64,000 nt of DNA, from contig MU001505.1 in assembly GCA_010093485.1 (NCBI GenBank), forward strand, positions 213,375 to 277,374. Reading direction: 5' to 3'. Position numbers and translations under genes: made by a program. Below the pieces are notes generated by a model. That model saw only the letters and a program-made list of their open reading frames with translations, did not search any database and had not been told where the DNA came from. Source of the stretch: Karstenula rhodostoma CBS 690.94 (lineage: Eukaryota > Ascomycota > Dothideomycetes > Pleosporales > Didymosphaeriaceae). Below, piece after piece: positions 30,978 through 44,299 of the stretch. Each line of letters begins with the position of its first letter. The stretch's first letter is position 1.

Positions 30978-32311
30978 CTACTTGTTGTACTTCCGTGTGC
31001 TGCGGTTGGTCGACAGGGAATGACTTCGGGTGGAGTAACAGCACCTAGATGTGATCAGTATACCATCGAAAGGTTGGCTGTCCAACATAGCTCGACGCAC
31101 CGGTTCCTCATCCACGTTCCACCACTCGTCTTCCAGCAGCTCCTTTACAGTCGGGCGATCCCTCCAGTCAAGTTTCATTATCTTGCAAACGAAATCTCTG
31201 TCCACCCGTGAAATCTCTGTGTCTGTCGTGCGCGAGAACGGCGTGTATGCAGGAACCTGTTGCATCAAGTACAAGATGGACCGGACGGTGTCGGGGCTGG
31301 TGATCTCCTTGAACTTCTCTGGGAACGGAAAGAAGAACCGGAGCTGTTCCTTCAACACCTCCACCCTGTACTCTTCGTGATTCGGATCCGGTTCTGTGGG
31401 GTGGAAGATTTGGAGATTTCCGCCGTATATAAGGCCAATGAGCTGTTAACAAACATTGTCAGTGAGACCAGCGTCTAAAAGTGGCAGCATCGCACGCACC
31501 AATACACCAAATGACCAGATGTCGCTTGCTGTGTTCCAGCGCATATTCATTATTGCTTCTGGGCTGGAATACACCGTGGTTCCTGCAAAGGCACCTGTGG
31601 TGGCGTACCAGGAATCTACGGAGCAGCAGCCGCCTAAATCGCCCAGCTGGACTTCGCCAAATCGCACGTCGCCCTCTCGGAGGTCGACGAAAACGTTGCT
31701 TGGCTTGACGTCTCCACTCCACATTAGTATGTCTAAGAGAACAATTGAAGGCCCGCATACCTGTGTGCACATAACCACTCTCGTGTAGGACTCTCAGTGC
31801 TTCGAGAATGGCGCGAGAGACATGCTTGAGCTCTTTGCGATTCAGCTGTTTGCGTTCGGACTGTGCTGTCTGCCACAGATCGCTGTCAAGGTACTTTAAG
31901 ACAACGGTTGTGGGCTGGGAAGGCTCCTCGATTTCATCGATCAAAGGGCGAAGATGTGGCGTGCGATGTTGGAACCGCTTGAGGACATCTCGTTCGTTCT
32001 CAACCCTCGGGTGATCTCGGACACTCTTGATGACCACATTTTCGTGGAGTTGGTTTCTGTGAAGAGTCAGACTCGTATGAATTCAATCAGGTTCATTCTA
32101 CTCCTTACTTCGCGAACCAAACCGTGTCTTGGATCTCTGTAGTGACTGTATACTTTCCCAGGCGGCCCTTGAGGATTTGCCCGATCCGAAAGAGGGAAGC
32201 CATGGATGAGGCGCCGACCAGACTGTGCATGTGCGGGCTCGATTGGCAAGAGAGGATATTTTCGGAGTTGAAAGCAGGTGTGAGGTCGTCCGCAGTGCGG
32301 AAAGCACGCAT
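30978..32311 (-). CDS. Fungal protein kinase-like protein with altered catalytic motifs
   Basis: Four exons: 32311-32109, 32056-31761, 31711-31500 and 31442-30978, introns 52, 49 and 57 nt, 391 residues. Kinase landmarks in order: a degenerate Gly loop (GQILKGRLGKYTV), the VAIK-like NVVIK lysine, hinge VLKYLDSDLW, catalytic loop YVHTDVKPSNVF (His165-Thr166-Asp167, so HTD in place of HRD, with Asn172 kept), Asp191-Leu192-Gly193 in place of DFG, a SSPEAIM activation-segment end, and DIWSFGVLLIGLIYGG. Catalytic Lys, Asp, Asn and Mg-binding Asp are all present, so activity is possible despite the changes. It belongs to a lineage-expanded fungal kinase group; the target is unknown. The last 30 residues after WWNVDEEPVRRAM may be extended by a missed intron. 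Confidence 0.8.
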
Positions 32312-33075
32312 GATCGTTGGAACGCCAAGACGCTAAATACAGCGAATGACCACATGACTGGTACATTCACCCACGCCCCCGTACCAGGCGCCCACATCTT
32401 TTTTATGTAGTGGATGCTATGTCTGTCTTATCACTTCCTCGGTATTACCTGGGTTCTCTAGCTGTTTTGGCGGGCTGAATTGACCAGATCGTTGGTGAGA
32501 AAAAGACAACAGCGCGTTTGACGCTTTTGTCAGCTATGGATCGGGAGGTGAAGGCCAGAAAAAGGGATACGGAGTGGAGAATTATGCCTCCGTAACACAT
32601 CACTTTGCTTAGACATATGATTAGGTTTGCACGCTGCACTGCAGAGGTAGCATAACTTATAATCTACATTGCTCCCAGCATTCCCAGTCTTTTCAGTGTG
32701 AGGCTAGCTTTTCTTCCAGTTCTAATCTTTGATGAGCTTAACAAATCTTTAGAATAACACAACATGCAGGTATTAGACCCTTCAGTTGTCAAGGAGTCTG
32801 ATCTGGCATTGACCACGTTGACTGCTCCGCTACATCTTGACTAGCCTGAACTTTTTCCTTTTACACTCTCACGCGGTCAGTCAAACAGACTCTACCGTAA
32901 CTCAAGGTAGGAAAAACTCAACAGTTTGCACGTGGAATACCTTGCAAACGGTTTGTAGATTCTGTACATAGATCAACTACCTCTTGCTCCTTCGTCTCTC
33001 GTTCTACTTCCGAAAGTCCATACAGACATCTCTCCGATTCAACACAAAGAAAGGAGAAACCGCATATTGCTAGCC
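32312..33075. other. Intergenic, divergent promoters
   Basis: 764 bp between the kinase gene and a small plus-strand gene. Only short frames. The last 150 bases before 33076 are CA/CT-rich and look like a leader. Confidence 0.45.
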
Positions 33076-33575
33076 ATGTCCCGAAAGGCTTTTAACGAGA
33101 TCTTCAACCACGTCATCACCGGTAGTATTGTCAGGAATGGGAAGACTATCGATATTGGAGCTGCCACCCAGACTGCCTTCTTCACGCGCACCGATGAAAT
33201 GGCGAAAGACGTATCGGACAACCTATACGCTTCCTTCGAGCACCCGGATCAGCCTATTCCCCCGGGAACTACCGCAATCATTGCCAGGTCTGACTCAACC
33301 CTGTGCTAGCTTGCGTTCTTGCAACTTGTGGTTTGCGCAGGAATTCCCTTTCGGCCAGCTTTCACCCACGTCGTTTTGACCAACGACTTATAACAAGTAA
33401 CTAAAGAGCATATAGGGAGGGTGTTCACAAAAGCCCCAAAGACAAGCAAGATCATATCACTGGGGTGTGCATTAATCCGAAAGGCAATGTATCGCTTCAC
33501 TTCATCAACCCAGACTCTACGAACGGAGATACAGTCGAGCTGGAGGGCAAGGCGGATGATTCCAAAAAGACCTGA
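33076..33575 (+). CDS. Small orphan protein, two exons
   Basis: Model: exons 33076-33287 and 33416-33575 with a 128-nt intron (GTCTGACTC...CATATAG), 123 residues. The ATG follows a leader-like stretch and reads MSRKAFNEIFNHVITGSIV. The second exon frame (HKSPKDKQDHITGVCINPKG, NVSLHFINPDSTNGDTVE) is open and protein-like up to a TGA, and phases match (2 into 2). Reading straight on instead gives a stop after 77 codons. The donor GTCTGA is weak, so the model is moderate. No signal peptide, membrane segment or known domain. Confidence 0.5.
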
Positions 33576-34416
33576 GTTCCTCCACTCGTGCAAAGATCAA
33601 TAGTTGAGTACACTCATAATCTGTGATAGCTTGATCGCTGACTTTATGATTTCAATGGCCTTAGGAACTGCTCATGCATCCTCCACTCTACCATCACGAT
33701 AGCGAGAAACTTTAGGATCGTGATTCTTTGAGACCCTGGGTTAGCATATGACATAATGGTTATGGATCACGCTCGTGTTAGGTAATAATATTCAACTTCA
33801 AAACTCAGGGGCACTTCTCCTTCATCCCTTCGTATGTCGGACCTCGTCATCATCGATTTCGTCGAAGACCACTGCGCTAAATTGGGCCTTTTGAAGTCAA
33901 ATATGATACTTCGCGCGCTTTTGCAAGCCGCGGCTAAACTCAATACAGGCTAGTCCCTCTCTTTACAACTAACTATCCGCAGACATTTTGATACCAATGT
34001 GTACACGCGAGACCACTCATCCCCGAGAAACAAACGTATCGTGAATACCCCGCGAAGAATGTCAAATACGTATACTACAGCCTCAGCTTGTAAGCTATAC
34101 ATCCAGCGCGTACGTTGACTTGCACAGACAGCCTTCCGAAACTAGTGGAGTCCATGCGATGGGCATGGATTCGGAGTACAGGCCGGGTACCACCGACATG
34201 CTGTACCTCGCTAGATGCTATCACTGACGCAGCATTCTTGAAAGCTCGGCGGGATATCGAGATCCCTCCTCAGCAACAACAGACATCACTTCGGCAGCCA
34301 CATATACTGGAAATGAAAATCACACATCTCCCTCCTCAACAGAACATGTCAATTACCTCTGCACCGGGTATCTACAACACGGGGGCGTGCAGACAACCCC
34401 CCATCCCACACTTCTG
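33576..34416. other. Accessory intergenic region with repeat copy 1
   Basis: No confident gene. A 39-codon frame at about 33836 (MSDLVIIDFVEDHCAKLG) runs into the dispersed repeat. Further short exon-like frames occur at about 33980-34090 and 34125-34350, joined by plausible GT...AG sites, but they form no recognisable protein. It may be a decayed gene. Confidence 0.4.
33898..33950 (+). repeat. Dispersed 71-bp repeat, copy 1 (3' end diverged)
   Basis: Shares the 5' half of the element seen at 44749 and 57844: CAAAT.TGA.AC, then CTTCGCGCGCTTTTGCAAGC and CGCGGC. Similarity fades after the CAATACAGGC stretch and the terminal GGT.CCAAA is missing. Confidence 0.75.
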
Positions 34417-35610
34417 CTACGACGACACAGCCTCGCCCTTCTCATCGATCAGACTCTCCTCCGTCTCCACGGGCCCCTCACCCACTCCAGTCAGAATGAC
34501 CCTGCTAACCCCCTCCTTCAGCAACTCAACCGCGACCCCAGCCTCCTCCTTGACCTTCTCAAACGCCGCACCCTGAGCCTCGATCTTCTCCCCGCGCGCG
34601 CCCTTCCAGCCGTCCTTTTCTTCGAGAATGGATTTAAACAGCCCAGCGACATCTTTCTCGTTTTCTTCAAGGTAGTACACCACGGCGTTGGGCCCAGCGT
34701 CGAACGTGTACGCCGCGACGATGCGGCCCGCCGCCGCGTTGATGCTTTCCACGACCTTGATGGCTGCGCGGGAGACGTCATTGAGGTAGAAGATGGGCGG
34801 GTACGTATCCAGACACGTGGCGTGGAAGCTGTTGCTATCCATCATGGTGACCTTTCCGAAAGCCTCGAAGTCCTTCTCCTGGATCGCCTTCTGCATCTCC
34901 GCCATACGCCTCGGCACCGTCTCGGACGCGCGGGACGCGAAGAGCGAGGACGTTGCGACAGTGGTTTGCATGCCGGTCGTGCTGGAGACGCCTTTCTTCG
35001 CTGCCGAGACAACGAGGATGACGGCGCGCATTGTCGGCCAGTGCGACGCGGGGGCCACCTGGAAGGCGACGCTGTCGGAGCCGTCCGACGCGCTGCCCTG
35101 CTCCCAGCCGACGTACCCGCCGAAGAGACTCCTGCATGCGGAGCCGGACCCCTGGCGCGCGATGCGGGAGAGGTCCGTGGGGGAGGACGGCAGCTTGTAG
35201 AGGTTTGCGATGGCGCGAACGAGGGCGGCGAAGCCCGCGGCGGAACTGGCGAGACCAGCGGCCGTGGGGAAGTTGTTCTCGCTCACGATCTTGAGGGGGA
35301 GGGTGGCGAGCTTGGGGACCGACGAGTCGGAGCCCTCAAGCTGCGTGCGGAGAGCGCGCAATTCGCGGAAGCAGGCTTGCGTGCGGGCGCCCGAAACATC
35401 CTGCGGGGTGCCATTGAGGAGGAGGGTGTCCTCCTTCGGGTAGGAGGCGGAGCAGGAGGCGGTGGTGTGGGTGCGGAGGTCGGCTTGCGAGAGGGTGACG
35501 GAGAGGGACGAGTTGGTGGGGAGGTTGAGCTTTGGGTCGCGTTTGCCCCAGTACTTGATGACGGCGATGTTGACCGGGGCGGTTGTGCTGGCGCGGTAGA
35601 TGTCTGACAT
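34417..35610 (-). CDS. MVD1: Diphosphomevalonate decarboxylase
   Basis: Single-exon gene of 397 residues. It decarboxylates mevalonate 5-diphosphate with ATP to isopentenyl diphosphate, the last mevalonate-pathway step before the isoprenoids and sterols. The start MSDIYRASTTAPVNIAVIKYWGKRD is the standard GHMP-family N-terminus with the KYWGKRD lysine/arginine block. The ATP-binding loop reads FPTAAGLASSAAGFAAL, followed by RQGSGSACRSLFGGYVGWEQ and the catalytic-aspartate block YTFDAGPNAVVYYLEE. Length equals that of yeast Erg19. It is divergent from the heme lyase gene with 380 bp between ATGs. The large frame on the other strand (34387-35607) is a shadow caused by GC-rich codon use. Confidence 0.97.
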   Translation of the reverse strand: MSDIYRASTTAPVNIAVIKYWGKRDPKLNLPTNSSLSVTLSQADLRTHTTASCSASYPKEDTLLLNGTPQDVSGARTQACFRELRALRTQLEGSDSSVPKLATLPLKIVSENNFPTAAGLASSAAGFAALVRAIANLYKLPSSPTDLSRIARQGSGSACRSLFGGYVGWEQGSASDGSDSVAFQVAPASHWPTMRAVILVVSAAKKGVSSTTGMQTTVATSSLFASRASETVPRRMAEMQKAIQEKDFEAFGKVTMMDSNSFHATCLDTYPPIFYLNDVSRAAIKVVESINAAAGRIVAAYTFDAGPNAVVYYLEENEKDVAGLFKSILEEKDGWKGARGEKIEAQGAAFEKVKEEAGVAVELLKEGVSRVILTGVGEGPVETEESLIDEKGEAVSS

Positions 35611-35990
35611 TGTGGGTATCTTGGTGTTTAGGAGGAGAGAAGTTGAGGGGTTGTTGTTTGGCGGGGTCCAGTGGATTTTTGTTTATGCAGGGTCTCGGTG
35701 GGATGCACTGGGGCTGGGAATTCGACCAAATAGGCAATTTCCGAGTTCTTGAGCTCCAAGACAGATAACAGCAATGTCGACGAAAACAAAAGATCAGATA
35801 CCCCTGACACGAGTAATTGCCCAAGATATACCCCTCCGAAGCGGTGAACTGGCGTTCTCCTCCCCCAACCAGCCCAACCAATCACAGGCCTTCTAACTCC
35901 CGACCTCCGTGGCCCAAGCTCAACTTTTCTCGAACCTCAATCGCATCACTTGCACCCGGAGGTCCGCAAAGCCAACCCCACACCCTCACA
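35611..35990. promoter_or_regulatory. Divergent promoter region MVD1/heme lyase
   Basis: 380 bp between divergent start codons. The heme-lyase side is CA/CCA-rich. No specific element claimed. Confidence 0.4.
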
Positions 35991-36764
35991 ATGGCAGCGT
36001 CAAACCCCCCTGACCCGGCAGATGCCTGCCCCGTCGACCACAAAACCCGCGAAGCCTGGCTCGCGCAAGCCAAAAAAGCCAATCCCTCGCAGCCACGCAC
36101 ACCACCGCACGCCGCGGCGGCCCTCGCCACCCCCGGCTGCGACTCCACCGCCATGGAGGCATCGCAATCCGCACAGCCGCCCAAAGCTGTGGATGCAATA
36201 CGCCGCCTCGGTGTCGAGCGCGAGATCAGCACCATACCGCGCGCCCTCCCCAACGACGACGCACCCGCTTCCGCACGCCCCGCAAACAGCGAGAAAGACA
36301 CGGGCGCGGACAAGAAAACGGGCAACTGGATCTACCCCAGCGAGCAGATGTTCTTCGAGGCCATGAAGCGCAAGGCGTACAGCCCGGACGAAACCGACAT
36401 GCACACCATTGTGCCCATCCACAACGCGGTCAACGAGCGGGCGTGGAAGGAGATCAAAGAGTGGGAGAAAGGCCGGGGCAGCGAGGCGTGCGGAGGGCCG
36501 AAACTGGCGTCGTTCTCGGGGCTTTCGTCGTCGCTTACGCCGCGCGCAAGGTTGAACACGCTCATGGGGTACAAGCCGCCGTTCGACAGGCATGACTGGG
36601 TCGTGGATCGGTGTGGGACGAAGGTTGAATATGTGATTGACTTTTATGCGGGCAAAGACGAGGGGCGAGCAGGGAAAGATCTGAACTTCTATTTGGATGT
36701 GAGGCCGAAGCTGAATACTTGGGAAGGTGTAAAGTTACGGGCTTTCAAGTTTGTTGGATTGTAG
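35991..36764 (+). CDS. Cytochrome c / c1 heme lyase (holocytochrome c synthase)
   Basis: Single exon, 257 residues, start at 35991 (CACAATGG). The enzyme of the mitochondrial intermembrane space attaches heme to apocytochrome c or c1. Diagnostic blocks: a Cys-Pro heme-regulatory motif near the start (DACPVDHK), GNWIYPSEQMFFEAMKRK, HNAVNERAWKEIKEWE, LMGYKPPFDRHDWVVDRCG and the C-terminal YVIDFYAG plus LNFYLDVRPKLN. Length fits Cyc3 or Cyt2. I cannot separate the cytochrome c from the c1 enzyme by eye; a single heme-regulatory motif near the start is weak evidence. A longer in-frame start at 35817 is rejected as it lies in the leader. Confidence 0.92.
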   Translation: MAASNPPDPADACPVDHKTREAWLAQAKKANPSQPRTPPHAAAALATPGCDSTAMEASQSAQPPKAVDAIRRLGVEREISTIPRALPNDDAPASARPANSEKDTGADKKTGNWIYPSEQMFFEAMKRKAYSPDETDMHTIVPIHNAVNERAWKEIKEWEKGRGSEACGGPKLASFSGLSSSLTPRARLNTLMGYKPPFDRHDWVVDRCGTKVEYVIDFYAGKDEGRAGKDLNFYLDVRPKLNTWEGVKLRAFKFVGL

Positions 36765-37205
36765 CATGTTTTGTATGTTGTTGTTGTTGTACGATACGGA
36801 TGTCTTGATATCGCCTGCAGGCTGGAATGTATAATTGTATATACAGTGAAGGGAGAGGAGGGGTCCAAGTTGGCATGTTGTAGGACATTGCCTCCACTCA
36901 CACATTAGCGTCTATGGATAACATTGTCTCAAAAACGTGTATCATCACGATTTGCATTACAACCAATGAACTTGCGCGTCATGACATGCACTGAAGACTC
37001 ACGAGTTGTGACAGGTATCGGTCAAGCCACCGAGAACATGATTAGAAGTAGGATGTTTTGGCTAAACTCAAAAGGCGTGTTCAACACCCCTACATCATGT
37101 CAGTACGATCGTAAAATGCCCCCTTTCTCTCGCTAGCCGCAATTCTAGTAGTCATCGACCCTTCCACCAACCGAACCTTCAATTATCGTCTATCGCGCTC
37201 ATCCT
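36765..37205. other. Intergenic between convergent genes
   Basis: 441 bp containing the 3' UTRs of the heme lyase gene and SEC23. A TTGTTGTTGTTG run occurs near 36776-36790. Nothing else recognised. Confidence 0.5.
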
Positions 37206-39723
<2,518 letters not shown>

Positions 39724-40919
39724 GGTGTCGAACGTGGAGGGTGTCTAGGAAGTGCGGTGGGCTGTGGTGGGACCAAGCGGCGCCCACAATTGGATTTCGC
39801 GGGGCAGGCGTGGAGGTGCGGAGGCGGCTGTAGGGTGCGAGTCGAGGGAGAGAAGATGAATATTTCAAGTACTGCCTGGGGTCCGGACAGGCTGCAGCAG
39901 GTGCGGAAAGTTGCAACGTGCCCCAAAGCCAAACCGCGGTCGAGTGGATTCGGTGACCAGAGCCCATGCGGCCAGATTGAGGTTCGGCAAGCTCCAGTCC
40001 CAGCCCGGCCTAGCGCCTGGTCCAAGCTCCGGCGTCGTCCAAAACTCCAAATTTTCCCGCTCCCTCTTCTCTTCTTCAGACAGAACGCCGGCAAACAAAC
40101 ACTACTTACGGCAGCCTCGAGTGTCCATCACGAGGCTGTTTTCGCGCTGAGCGTAGAGAAGATTAGGCCCATGGCTGGGCGCCCGGTCTGGAGATCCCTA
40201 TTCTTGGGCTCCTGTGATATTCTGGGAATCAGCAGAGGTTACATCCAACTACATACAATGCAATTTGACATTTGTATGGCATTTGATTCTTGTGTCACGA
40301 ACGGCCGTGCAAACTGACGACTATGGGTGATGGCAGTGACATCTTCCCACACTTGTACAGCCCTGCTGTCATACTCAATGCCCCCTGATTCTCGTCACGA
40401 TAACAAACTATACCTGTTGATGTCGCCCCAACCCCATACACTTGTAGTTGCGGTCGTCGTTGTTTGCTCTCCGAACCGTCTCATCCATTTCCTCTATTTT
40501 AGCCCAGCTCTCACATACCTCTGACCGCACCTTTCTTCGTTCGATTCCCGCCCAAGCTTCCTCTGGTTGGGCCCTTGATCGGGTTTATTTCATTGCTCAT
40601 CTCATTGAGAGGTTGGCTATTAGAGCTGGAAACGTAGCTGTGTCGCGCCAGGTCATGATACGCAATCCTGAACGGTCCCGTGAGGCTGCTCATGTCGAGA
40701 TCGAGTTGATTGCTTCCACTGTCTCAGACAAATCGATGAGTCTTCCAGTTGATCTAGATAGTTTCCATCTTCTTCTCTATCTGAATGCATGTCGCAATCG
40801 CTTTCTTGCAGTCACTTAAATACAAGGGTTGATCGCTCCTTCCTTATCGTGACCTACATCGATTTCGCCGCAACCCGCTCTCTCTCTTGCACCTCCTAGC
40901 TCCACCAGCACCCGACGCC
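39724..40919. other. Intergenic, SEC23 promoter and BTB-1 upstream region
   Basis: 1.2 kb. Frames up to about 124 codons (40448-40819) have no recognisable features and no supporting splice or start context; I do not call a gene. The final 80 bases before 40920 are CT/CA-rich, like a leader. Confidence 0.45.
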
Positions 40920-41903
40920 ATGGATGCGACCAAGGCAGTCGAGAAGCCGCCGAATTTCAGGTAAGTCGTTCACCGATGAAGGTTTAGAGGCACCCAACCG
41001 ACGTGTACAGGGCCATCTTCTGCAGCCCTACGGTCGTGGTTAAGATCGGCGCTGAGGGAAAGATGTACCGCATCTCCAAAGCTCTCACCATGCACTACTC
41101 TGGTTACTTCCGCGGCGCATTTGGTTCCAATGGCTTCCAAGAAGGCGTGTCCGGCGAGGTGAGTAGTCCCAGCACGGCCAATAAGGCGAATGTTTTCCCA
41201 TGCATCCCGTCGATCCAAGGCTATTGACAGTCATCCATGTCGTAAATCAAAAAAAGAATGCAGCTAATAGCATATCCTATTGCAGGTCACTCTACAACAC
41301 ATCCAGCCGTACGTGCTCGAAGGATTCATCACCTGGTTGTACTACCACGACCCCGAAACTACTACTTCCTCCACATGGTTCAACAAGTACAAGCGAGAGT
41401 TGCGCGACCTCAAGCCCAGCATGTCTATCGGCTGTGCCTTTGTGGACCTTTACATTTTCGCTGATCGCTTCATCATCCCGAAGCTCACAGCTGCCCTCAC
41501 GACAGCGGCAGTCATGTACTACAGCATCGGATCCAAAAACAAGCATCATCCCAACCCTTCTTATGAGACCATAGTCTACGCTTTTGCGGAGCTCCCGCAG
41601 GACCACACACTTCTCAGGGTTCTGGCCGATGCTGCATATCGCAACTGGCGTCCTTCCCACTACAAAAAACCTTCCCGGGACGATCGAGGGTGGTTCGAGC
41701 AGTTACCGGCGAAATTCCTACTTCGACAATTGGCAGGCCTGTCTTTGCGAACATCAAAACGTGGGCGATTGCGTGTCCATGATTACTTGGAGGACGCCAC
41801 TCCGAAGAGCGGCTTCAGGAGGTTCTTCTCTGATAGTAGCTCTGGGAGTAGCTCTGAGGTTAGTAGCAGCACTGATACTAGCTCTGAGGATGATTCGTCG
41901 TGA
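40920..41903 (+). CDS. BTB/POZ domain protein, cluster member 1
   Basis: Exons 40920-40960, 41011-41158 and 41286-41903 (introns 50 and 127 nt), 268 residues. A short leader exon is followed by the BTB core VVVKIGAEGKMYRISKALTM, YSGYFRGAFGSNGFQEGVSG, then VTLQHIQPYVLEGFITWLYY. The helical tail contains DLYIFADRFIIPKL and ETIVYAFAELPQ. The C-terminus is a Ser/Asp-rich tail (SDSSSGSSSEVSSSTD), a likely CK2-type phosphorylation region. BTB domains dimerise and often act as Cul3 ubiquitin-ligase adaptors; a partner or substrate domain is not visible here, so function is open. Intron phases (2, then 0 at SGE|VTL) are shared with member 2. Confidence 0.88.
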
Positions 41904-42344
41904 AGTCACGCGGACGTCCGAGGACGTAGTCCAACACACAATAAACAGCTCATCAACGCACCATCACTGGCATGACATTCTTCGATAGTCACGCCCACAT
42001 TGTTTTGATGGTGGTCCTGACAATGGTGAACTTCGGTAACTGTGGGGTCCGACTGTGGATCTAGGGGATATCAATTAGGGCAATGAACTATAGTACGGAT
42101 GTTGCAGAATCACTTCAATCTCAATCATTTTGTATCTCCGAGAGTCACGTTCGAACCTTGGGCGCAGGCAAAATTCTATCACTATCTATGTTCACTAATT
42201 TAGTCTTGTCTCTCTCTCACTTCTTGGCTCTCTCACTTCTACACTCGCCATCCAGCTTGCGCCCCACTGCTATAAAACCTCAACTACCTCTCTCCCTCCC
42301 TCCCTCCCATCACACTCCACCTATATAAATCACCCCCCGACACC
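41904..42344 (+). promoter_or_regulatory. Upstream region of BTB-2 with TATA-like boxes
   Basis: 441 bp. TATAAAA at 42271-42277 lies 68 bp before the ATG and is a plausible TATA box. A second TATATAAA at 42323-42330 is too close to the ATG to serve this start well. Between them is a (CCCT)n pyrimidine tract (about 42288-42308). Confidence 0.4.
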
Positions 42345-43155
42345 ATGAGCGAAGGCAAGGTCGCCAAGAAGCGCCCCAAACCCACGATTGGGTAAGTCTT
42401 GAGCCTCGCGCAGAGGCAATGATACTAACTGTTCACAAAGGGAGACGTTCCTGAGCCGCACTGTCACCGTCAAGATCGGACCGGAGCTCAAGGACTACCA
42501 AGTCCACAAACCTCTTATCATGCACCACTCCGAGTTCTTCCGCGCGGCGTTCGCTTCCGAGAACTTCAAGGAGGGTGTGTCGGGCGAGGTATGTGAAACT
42601 GAAAGCATTCAGCAATGTTCAAGTCGTGCCACGACTCACAATACATATGCTGATTTTTTGGCTTAGGTCACACTTGAGGATGTCAATCCAGCTGTCTTCG
42701 AGGCCTTCATTGATTGGCTGTACACGCAAAAACTCCTAGATTTCAGGGAATGGGACAAATACGGCGGTGAACATAGCCTCATATACAATGGCATGCATGT
42801 CACCCAGCTTTATGTACTCGCCAACCGCATCATCGCCCCGGAGCTTACGAAAACTACCCTGGAACTGGCAGTGGACTATTTCAACAGTGACTATGTTTCA
42901 GTTGAGACAATTATCTTTGCGTACGCGAACCTCCCAGAGGAAGACATTTACCTCCAGCTGCTGGTCGATGAATTCTATACTTTTTTTCGTAAGATCAGTA
43001 AAGAAGACGTTAATGACGAAGACGAGCTCTTGCCGACGAAGTTCTTACGTGGAGTCATTAACAAATATGCTTTGTTGGCCACCACGGAGCAGAAAAGTTT
43101 GGAGGTTGAAAATTATTTACACGTGTTCAACGATAACGTCCCAGAACGCTCTTGA
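42345..43155 (+). CDS. BTB/POZ domain protein, cluster member 2
   Basis: Exons 42345-42391, 42441-42588 and 42667-43155 (introns 49 and 78 nt), 227 residues. Leader exon MSEGKVAKKRPKPTIG is basic. BTB core: RTVTVKIGPELKDYQVHKPL, HHSEFFRAAFASENFKEGVS, then VTLEDVNPAVFEAFIDWLYT. Tail: TQLYVLANRIIAPELTK, TIIFAYANLPEEDIYLQLLV, TKFLRGVINKYALL. It shares both intron positions and phases with member 1, and the second exon has the same length (148 nt), so the two derive from a tandem duplication. It lacks the Ser/Asp-rich tail of member 1. Confidence 0.88.
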
Positions 43156-43750
43156 GGTCATTATGGCTTAGGACTCAGGGAACTCAAGGACAGTGCGGTA
43201 TGGATGAGAATAAAGAGGAGAAAATGAACTTGTCTTTACTGGAAGCTCCAAGTTTGCGATTTGGGTGCACATATGACGGAGCTCGTCACATAGAAAATTG
43301 AAAGAAATCTTTTCACGATGGATCTTTTTGAAGGTGCGGCAAGTCTCCTAACTTTCACACCCAAATCTTTTCAATCTATCCATCAGTTAGTGTTATTAAA
43401 ATTACATTTGGATTCAGAACAAAATGGAATGAAAAGTGTACCCCAGAATATCGGCCCTATGCGTGGAAGCAGTGATGAACATGCAGTGCAGCAGCAAGCC
43501 AGTATTCAGTGAACATGAACAGCCAAAAGTTGCAGAAATCGAAAGCAAAAAAGAACCTCCAAATACCTGAACCTTGTCTATGAGTTGTTCGCCGACGCCA
43601 CGAGCTGAGGGTATCATAGGCGCATTGATGACGTCAGAGTTACCAGCACAATAACATCACACCTTGCCTACAACCACCTACCCAAACCTCAACAACACCC
43701 CACCCATCTCTATCCTAGCCCCAGGAACCCATCTCAACCTACTGCACACG
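43156..43750. other. Intergenic, nothing recognised
   Basis: 595 bp between BTB-2 and the membrane-protein gene. Short frames only; the last 80 bases are a CA/CT-rich leader. Confidence 0.5.
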
Positions 43751-44299
43751 ATGTCGTCCTCAAAATCACCAGCAGACAATCCCGCCATCATACCCGACCC
43801 CAACCAAAACGGCTCCACCATTCGCAAAGCCTTCCTCCTCGAAGCCATTGCCAACCTCTTCACAATCCCACTTATAACCAACACCCGCTTCATCCTGTCC
43901 CTCCTGCTTTTGCATCCCTCCGACATCAACCCTGCTTCCGTTCTGTTCGCACGACTCTTCGGTGGCATCATCGTCGGAGGCCTGACATCCGCGTTGCTGA
44001 TTGGTGCTACCAATACTCGGAATGGAGTCGAATCTCGCAGGCCGACGTACGTCATGTTGGGTCTTGGCGAGGCCTTGCTGATTCCTATGCTCGCTTTGGA
44101 GGCGGCGAAGGGAGGGAGGGACGCGGCGTTGAGTACAGCGGTCGCTGTCGGTAGCATTGGAACGCTGCTGCCACCACTGGTGTGGAGAGGTTACGTGTTA
44201 TTTGTGAGGCCGGATCTGCTGGGGAGATATCGCGAGGCGGATGGTGGAGGTGGACGGGTGGGTGCAGGTGCTCGTGGGAGCGGAACGAAATGTGAGTAG
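43751..44299 (+). CDS. Small integral membrane protein, unknown function
   Basis: Single exon, 182 residues, start at 43751 (CACGATGTCG). About four hydrophobic segments can be seen: AFLLEAIANLFTIPLI with FILSLLLLHPSD, LFARLFGGIIVGGLTSALLIG, YVMLGLGEALLIPMLALEAA, and ALSTAVAVGSIGTLLPPLVW. The tail is Gly/Arg-rich (GGGGRVGAGARGSG). Conserved-looking but not a family I can name. It interrupts the BTB array. An in-frame upstream start at 43664 falls in the leader. Confidence 0.7.
   Translation: MSSSKSPADNPAIIPDPNQNGSTIRKAFLLEAIANLFTIPLITNTRFILSLLLLHPSDINPASVLFARLFGGIIVGGLTSALLIGATNTRNGVESRRPTYVMLGLGEALLIPMLALEAAKGGRDAALSTAVAVGSIGTLLPPLVWRGYVLFVRPDLLGRYREADGGGGRVGAGARGSGTKCE

Noticed and set aside
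33836..33955. 39-codon frame running through repeat copy 1 (MSDLVIIDF...)
   Set aside because: The same phase is open in all three repeat copies for only about 20 codons, but substitutions are not biased to third positions, so I prefer a non-coding element.
34387..35607. 406-codon plus-strand frame opposite MVD1
   Set aside because: It is the antisense shadow of a well-conserved enzyme. The protein is repetitive Arg/Gly/Val without domain features, and GC-rich codon use makes such frames expected.
42280..42310. CCCT-repeat tract upstream of BTB-2 as a G-quadruplex
   Set aside because: The minus strand has short G runs of three that could stack, but fungal leaders are often pyrimidine-rich, so no special role is claimed.
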